Origin: an uncultured Faecalibacterium sp.
GTDB taxonomy: Bacteria; Bacillota; Clostridia; Oscillospirales; Ruminococcaceae
Assembly: GCA_934525405.1 (NCBI GenBank)
Contig: CAKSZF010000052.1
Coordinates: 1 to 9,756, forward strand
Direction: 5' to 3'
Length of the DNA: 9,756 bases
Shown here: piece by piece, positions 7,001-9,756 of the stretch
Numbering within the stretch: position 1 is the stretch's first letter
Layout: every line of letters starts with the position of its first letter
Program-made: the position numbers and the translations under genes
Notes under the pieces: generated by a model
Told to the model about the DNA's origin: nothing
What the model saw: only the letters and a program-made list of their open reading frames with translations
The model's database searches: none

Positions 7001-8040
7001 AGATCCTCGGCGCCCTCGCCCTGCGTGCCGGTCTCGGTATTGATGCGGTTCTGCAGGGTCTGCAAAGCAGCGGTGAGCTTATCGGTGATATCGCGCATCT
7101 CGGACACGATCTCGATCAGGGAGTCGATATCCCGCATACCGGTGCTGTTGAACTTATCCAGCACACGCTGCAAGCCATCCCGCACCTCAATGAGGGCCTG
7201 CTGCACCTCGGGCTCCTTGACCACGGCGATCAGGTTGTTGACGCTTTGCAACAGCGCTTCGGCCTGCTTGCGCACCACCTCTACGGCGCTGCCGACCTCA
7301 GTGCTCAAGGTACCCATGACAGAGTTGGACACCGTGTTGCCGAAGTTTTTGAATTGCTTATCGTATTCTGCGCGGCCGGCCTTGATCTTGGCCTCGGCCG
7401 CCTCCAGCTGGGTGTGCGCCGCTTCCAGCTGGGTGTCGATGAGCTCCATCAGCTTTTCGTTGATGGCATCCACCTTTTCCTGATTCAGCTGCACCTGCAC
7501 CAGCTGCTCCACAAGGCCGCTGGAAGATACGCTGGACACGCCGCCCTTGCGCTGGACGTAGGGGGTCATGGTGTTCTTGATAAAATCAGAAAGCTCGTAC
7601 ACCGAACTGCCCTCGCGGCTGACAGCCACGGTCATAAAGGCGTTCATGTTCATGCTGTACTGTATCACAGAAGGGGTCAGTGCCGTGCTGGGCAGGTCGC
7701 TCTTGGCCTGATCCAGCTTGTTGGACACCTGCACCATTGCGCTGTTCATGTCCGTATCATCCACGAACCTTATCAGCAGCAGGCTGTAATTTTCAGCCGA
7801 AGTGGCGGTGATCTTTTCCACACCCGGCACTGTAAGCGCGTTTTGCAGCACGTCCGAGACTTCGCTCTCCACACGCTCCGGGCTGGCGCCGGGATACACG
7901 GTGACCACCATCAGGTACGGGGTGCTGACATCCGGCAGCAGGTTGGTTTTCATCTTGGTGATCGACACAAAGCCGAGCATCAGCACCATGATGACTGCAA
8001 CCAGCACCGTAAATGGTTTTTTGACACTGAATTTTTCCAT
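4096..8040 (-). CDS. RND-family (AcrB-like, HAE) efflux permease with large coiled-coil insertion
   Basis: A 1314-residue proton-motive exporter of the cytoplasmic membrane; the substrate is unknown. The layout is AcrB-like: TM1 at about 9-30, an outer loop to about 562, TM2-6 at about 565-726, TM7 at about 760-785, a second outer loop to about 1115, and TM8-12 at about 1118-1272, then an acidic, Ala/Gln-rich tail. Signatures are IGMLVDNSVVVIEN (TM4, 635-648), MGTVVNNGIVFVDY (TM10, 1181-1194) and RMRPILMTT (1216-1224). Compared with AcrB, Asp407 is kept (Asp640), Asp408 is Asn641 and Lys940 is Asn; this pattern is common in Firmicute and Bacteroidetes relatives. Residues about 186-437 of the first outer loop are a hydrophilic, heptad-rich insertion absent from AcrB (about 1050 residues). 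The gene stands alone, with its own promoter and terminator and no adaptor or TolC gene nearby. AGGA lies just before the ATG at 8040. SwrC/YerP-like amphiphile export is possible but unproven. Confidence 0.93.
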   Translation of the reverse strand: MEKFSVKKPFTVLVAVIMVLMLGFVSITKMKTNLLPDVSTPYLMVVTVYPGASPERVESEVSDVLQNALTVPGVEKITATSAENYSLLLIRFVDDTDMNSAMVQVSNKLDQAKSDLPSTALTPSVIQYSMNMNAFMTVAVSREGSSVYELSDFIKNTMTPYVQRKGGVSSVSSSGLVEQLVQVQLNQEKVDAINEKLMELIDTQLEAAHTQLEAAEAKIKAGRAEYDKQFKNFGNTVSNSVMGTLSTEVGSAVEVVRKQAEALLQSVNNLIAVVKEPEVQQALIEVRDGLQRVLDKFNSTGMRDIDSLIEIVSEMRDITDKLTAALQTLQNRINTETGTQGEGAEDLVDELQLQESLDVIYKTLEDTIKAMDNVPGMMSEFSKALGNFTQQQMVAYMKFTEAREQLNEYEKQLNEAKLQYEAAKEKALASADVTKQLDIKTLATLIYAQNFSMPAGYVKDESGESWLLKVGEEYDSVDDIRGALLLHVEGYGDVRLSDVADVEVIDNAADSYTRLNGEQASVLKIYKDDSSSAGDVSANCLDAFKELEAQYKGLHVVVLSNQGNYISILIKSILTSMLVGAVLAIIVLAIFLKDVKPTLVVGVSIPLSVLFAVVLMYFTGLDLNVMTLAGLSLGIGMLVDNSVVVIENIYRLRGRGVPAARAAVQGARQVGMSVVASTLTSVCVFLPAVFSASLIRSLMGPMSLCIGYCLMASLIVALTVVPAASATVLKNAQPKKLAWFDKIQDAYGRSLEKALEKRFVPLAAAVLLLVFCCWRVFSMGIVLLPTSTSNEALITLSTTDTLSQDESYDVAGKVVQAVMAVDGVEEVGITPDNTVSGMDVSNLGLPSTITDLLNAANGYGKYKINVKLNEELSSSKIDAACKAMEEAVAGVADCTATVQQYGMTDDLTSQLSTGLTIKIYGTDAETLTALSEKVIDIVNNTEGFQNATNGLGAGDSTIILQVDRDKVRAYGLTVAQVYQQIAAKLTTTTTAQTPVTVDGTTMDVKITNNLDLLTKENMMDMTFETSVMSADGTTATGTCKLSDIASWTTGTAPDSITSENQNQFVTVTAETAPGYNTTVQARAVKKALDAFALTDEMPEGCSFSMGGESDSVNYMTNEMIQWMALALPFVYLVMVAQFQSLLSPFIVLFTVPLAFTGGLLGLLLTGQQLTMISMMGFIVLMGTVVNNGIVFVDYANQLRMGGMERRAALVATGKTRMRPILMTTLTTVLAMLQMVFSNDMASQLMSGMAIVIICGLSYATLMTLYIVPILYDILFKKPPLNVDIGSDEDLDDIPDDAAEFIAAQSSAAQPQPEA

Positions 8041-8121
8041 CTTATCCTACCGTTTCTCTGCCGCACCGCCCGGCACAGCAGTTCCTCCACCTTCGTGGGG
8101 CAATGGGTTCCTAACATTCCT

Positions 8122-8149
8122 ATTATACACGCAAGGCGTGGGCTTTCAA
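8122..8149 (-). promoter_or_regulatory. Promoter of the RND exporter gene
   Basis: On the minus strand, -35 TTGAAA (8149-8144), a 16-base spacer and -10 TATAAT (8127-8122). The expected start near 8115 leaves a leader of about 75 nt before the ATG at 8040. The leader contains a small CCAC-GAA-GTGG hairpin. Confidence 0.7.
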
Positions 8150-8333
8150 TAGCAGGGCGGCGAATCTTTTGCGAAAGTTCTGTCAAATCTGCAAAGCGCA
8201 CAACTTTGCCGCCCCAAAACCGGCATTCTGTCTGCCTTCCTCCCCTCTGCCGCCAGACAGAATTCCGACACTTTTTCCCATACTGCATACGATTGAGCGG
8301 GGGGAATTGTTGCAGGGGAGGGGAAATTTAGGG
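8150..8333. other. Gene-free spacer with two inverted repeats upstream of the RND promoter
   Basis: No coding sequence is seen. GGGCGGC (8155-8161) pairs with GCCGCCC (about 8208-8214), with AAAGTT/AACTTT nested inside. A second, perfect 10-bp inverted repeat is ATTCTGTCTG (8225-8234) with CAGACAGAAT (8254-8263), which gains GG/CC after one mismatch. These could be regulator sites or DNA/RNA structures for the divergent RND and ricT promoters. No family-specific operator was recognised. Confidence 0.45.
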
Positions 8334-8530
8334 GATACCCCTTCCGTCTTGCCGCTTCGCGTCAAGCCACACTCCCCCTTTTGTCGCTACGCGACATCTT
8401 CCCCCGGAGCGGGGGAAGTCGTCCCTCAAGGGGACGGCTTCAGCAGTGGCGGCAAAGTTTCCGGCATTGCCATAAGGCGTCCCCTTGGGGGAGCTGGCTG
8501 CGAACGCAGTGAGCAGACTGAGGGGGTATC
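8334..8530. repeat. Mosaic palindromic intergenic repeat, copy 3 (outer-type element)
   Basis: A 197-bp element with perfect 8-bp ends, GATACCCC (8334-8341) and GGGGTATC (8523-8530). Its left end matches the 3700 element (ACCCCTTCCGTC, then a different hairpin in the same place: CTTG-c-CGC/GCG-t-CAAG). It contains TGTCGC/GCGACA (8382-8387/8391-8396) and CTTCCCCC/GGGGGAAG (8398-8405/8411-8418). The same two-hairpin module occurs in the 2145-2357 element in reverse orientation. GTTTCCGGC and CGTCCCCTTGGGGGAGC follow, shared with other copies. The right variable hairpin is CTGC-GAAC-GCAG, followed by GAGCAGACTGAGGGGG. It is non-coding. Confidence 0.75.
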
Positions 8531-8548
8531 TCCCGGCAAACGCCCTGC

Positions 8549-8705
8549 GCCCTCTCAGGCGCTCCCGCGCCAGCTCTCCCAAAGGGAGAGCCAAGCCGTG
8601 AAGTCCGTTGCTAAAGTATTAGGTGCAAAGAGAAACTTCCCGGCAGTGGACTTGGCTCTCCCTTTGGGAGAGCTGTCAAAGCCACAAGGCTTTGACTGAG
8701 AGGGC
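8549..8705. repeat. ~157-bp inverted-repeat element, copy B (opposite orientation to 3813-3968)
   Basis: Same ends as the 3813-3968 element: GCCCTCTCAG (8549-8558) and CTGAGAGGGC (8696-8705). The modules run in reverse order: GGCGC-type hairpin, GCTCTCCC-AAA-GGGAGAGC (8573-8591), centre CGTTGCTAAAGTATTAGG (8606-8623), GCTCTCCC-TTT-GGGAGAGC (8655-8673), then GTCAAAGCC/GGCTTTGAC (8675-8683/8688-8696). Its right end is 33 bases before the ricT -35 region. It follows the 8334-8530 element after an 18-bp gap. Confidence 0.8.
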
Positions 8706-8737
8706 GAGCCTATCCCTCAAAGACTTTTCTTTTTGCA

Positions 8738-8766
8738 TAGAAATGTGCTTTTGATTATGGTATACT
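8738..8766 (+). promoter_or_regulatory. Promoter of ricT
   Basis: A -10 TATACT (8761-8766) with a TGG extension (TGGTATACT), and a weaker -35 TAGAAA (8738-8743) 17 bases upstream. Transcription would start near 8773, about 56 nt before the ATG. Confidence 0.65.
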
Positions 8767-8785
8767 AACAGCAGACTGAAAAAGC

Positions 8786-8801
8786 GCCCCCTGCAAGGGG
8801 C
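8786..8801 (+). other. Small hairpin in the ricT leader
   Basis: GCCCC (8786-8790) pairs with GGGGC (8797-8801) around a 6-nt loop, between the predicted transcription start and the ribosome site. No T-run follows, so it is not a terminator. A role in mRNA stability or translation is only a possibility. Confidence 0.35.
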
Positions 8802-8828
8802 TTATCCGATACAAAAACGAGGAACACT

Positions 8829-9756
8829 ATGAAAAAAGTCATTTCGGTCCGTTTTAAGGAAAACGGCAAAAGCTATTATTTTGATCCCGGTGATGCTGTC
8901 ATCCACACCGGAGAGTTCGTGATTGTGGAGACTGCCCGCGGCGTGGAGTGCGGCGAGGTGGTGCAGGGCGTGCGGGAGCTGGCGGATGCCGCCGTGCCCA
9001 AGGCGCTGAAGCCCATCACCCGCATGGCCGACAGCGTGGATATCCGCCGGATGCGCCAGAACCGCGAGGACGAAAAGCGCGCCTACCACACCTGTCAGGA
9101 GTGCATCGCCCGCCACGGGCTGGAGATGAAGCTGGTGGAGGCCGAGTACACGCTGGACCGCTCCAAGATCATGTTCTACTTCACCGCCGACGGACGAGTG
9201 GACTTCCGGGAGCTGGTCAAGGATCTGGCCGGCATCTTCCACACCCGCATCGAGCTGCGCCAGATCGGCGTGCGCGACGAGAGCAAGATGATCGGCGGTC
9301 TGGGCATCTGCGGTCAGCCCTTCTGCTGCAGCCGCTTTTTGAAGGATTTCCAGCCCGTTTCCATCAAGATGGCCAAGGAGCAGGGGCTTTCGCTGAACCC
9401 CACCAAGATCAGCGGTGCCTGCGGCCGTCTGATGTGCTGCCTTGCCTACGAGGAGAGCGCCTACGAGTACCTGAACAGCATCATGCCCATGGTGGGCAGC
9501 ACGGTGCGCACCCCGGACGGTCTGGGCACCGTGCTGGAGGTGAACCCGGTATCCGGCTACCTGCGGGTGCGCTGCGGCACCGAGAGCCTCGCCCCCCGGT
9601 ACTACAAGGTGGGCGTGTGCGAGTATGTGAGCGGCGGCAAGCGCCCGCCCCGCCGTCCCGACCCGGACGATGATTACTCCGGCGTGCGCAACCCCGCCCC
9701 GGTGGTGGCAAGCTCCGACGACGAAAAGCGCCCCGCCTGCCCCCGCCGCCGCGCAA
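8829..9756 (+). CDS. ricT: RicT/YaaT family PSP1-domain iron-sulfur protein (3' end off right edge)
   Basis: 309 codons are seen and no stop is reached. The PSP1 core is clear: DGRVDFRELVKDLA (121-134), TRIELRQIGVRDE (139-151), GICGQPFCC (159-167), VSIKMAKEQGLSLNP (177-191) and KISGACGRLMCC (193-204). Cys161, 166, 167, 198 and 203/204 match the cysteines that bind a [4Fe-4S] cluster in Bacillus subtilis RicT. There, RicT acts with RicA and RicF on RNase Y, affecting mRNA processing, competence, biofilm and sporulation. In this organism the role is inferred by family. After about residue 268 the tail becomes rich in Pro, Arg and Asp, beyond the usual length of about 275 residues. The ATG at 8829 has GAGGA 6 bases upstream. 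It is divergent from the RND gene. The neighbour often seen in Firmicutes (holB) is not upstream; repeats are there instead. Confidence 0.95.
   Translation, partial: MKKVISVRFKENGKSYYFDPGDAVIHTGEFVIVETARGVECGEVVQGVRELADAAVPKALKPITRMADSVDIRRMRQNREDEKRAYHTCQECIARHGLEMKLVEAEYTLDRSKIMFYFTADGRVDFRELVKDLAGIFHTRIELRQIGVRDESKMIGGLGICGQPFCCSRFLKDFQPVSIKMAKEQGLSLNPTKISGACGRLMCCLAYEESAYEYLNSIMPMVGSTVRTPDGLGTVLEVNPVSGYLRVRCGTESLAPRYYKVGVCEYVSGGKRPPRRPDPDDDYSGVRNPAPVVASSDDEKRPACPRRRA

Noticed and set aside
4087..8331. A 1414-codon open frame on the plus strand, opposite the RND gene
   Set aside because: It is the antisense shadow of a GC-rich gene. It is full of His/Gln/Gly with no domain, while the minus frame has clear RND motifs, promoter, ribosome site and terminator.
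8169..8699. A 176-codon plus-strand frame before ricT
   Set aside because: It is made largely of the two palindromic repeats; no recognisable protein and no convincing ribosome site.

Overview
The window looks like a chromosomal piece of a GC-rich, Gram-positive gut Clostridium of the Oscillospiraceae, most like Faecalibacterium. The evidence is GC-rich codon use, a FeoA-FeoB fusion, a RicT/YaaT-family protein, an RND pump with no adaptor or outer-membrane partner beside it, and many hairpin-rich intergenic repeats. The genus is an inference from overall character, not from a marker gene.

There are five protein genes. Four are on the minus strand, listed from high to low coordinate: a large RND-family exporter (4096-8040), aldose 1-epimerase galM (2428-3501), UDP-glucose 4-epimerase galE (889-1914) and the 5' part of a FeoA-FeoB ferrous iron transporter (1-731, running off the left edge). 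One is on the plus strand: a RicT/YaaT (PSP1-domain) gene from 8829, running off the right edge. The minus-strand genes appear to be separate transcription units rather than an operon. galE, galM and the RND gene each end in a good intrinsic terminator, and feoAB, galM, the RND gene and ricT each have a recognisable sigma-A-type promoter. galE and galM belong to the Leloir galactose pathway, but galK and galT are not in the window. FeoAB imports Fe(II). RicT in Bacillus is an iron-sulfur partner of RNase Y. The RND protein should export an unknown amphiphile or drug.

The intergenic gaps are long and mostly filled by a family of mosaic, palindromic repeats: 2145-2357, 3700-4012 (with a second element nested at 3813-3968), 8334-8530 and 8549-8705. 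Each is bounded by imperfect terminal inverted repeats of the type CCCTCTCAG / CTGAGAGGG or ACCCC / GGGGT. Each is built from short hairpin modules, some of which differ in sequence between copies yet stay self-complementary. The ~156-bp elements at 3813-3968 and 8549-8705 are near-identical in plan, lie in opposite orientation and bracket the RND gene. I see no protein gene in these gaps.

The points most worth following up are the repeat family, the RND protein's ~250-residue coiled-coil insertion, the Cys at the GalE substrate-gate position, and the possible regulatory structures in front of feoAB and galM.
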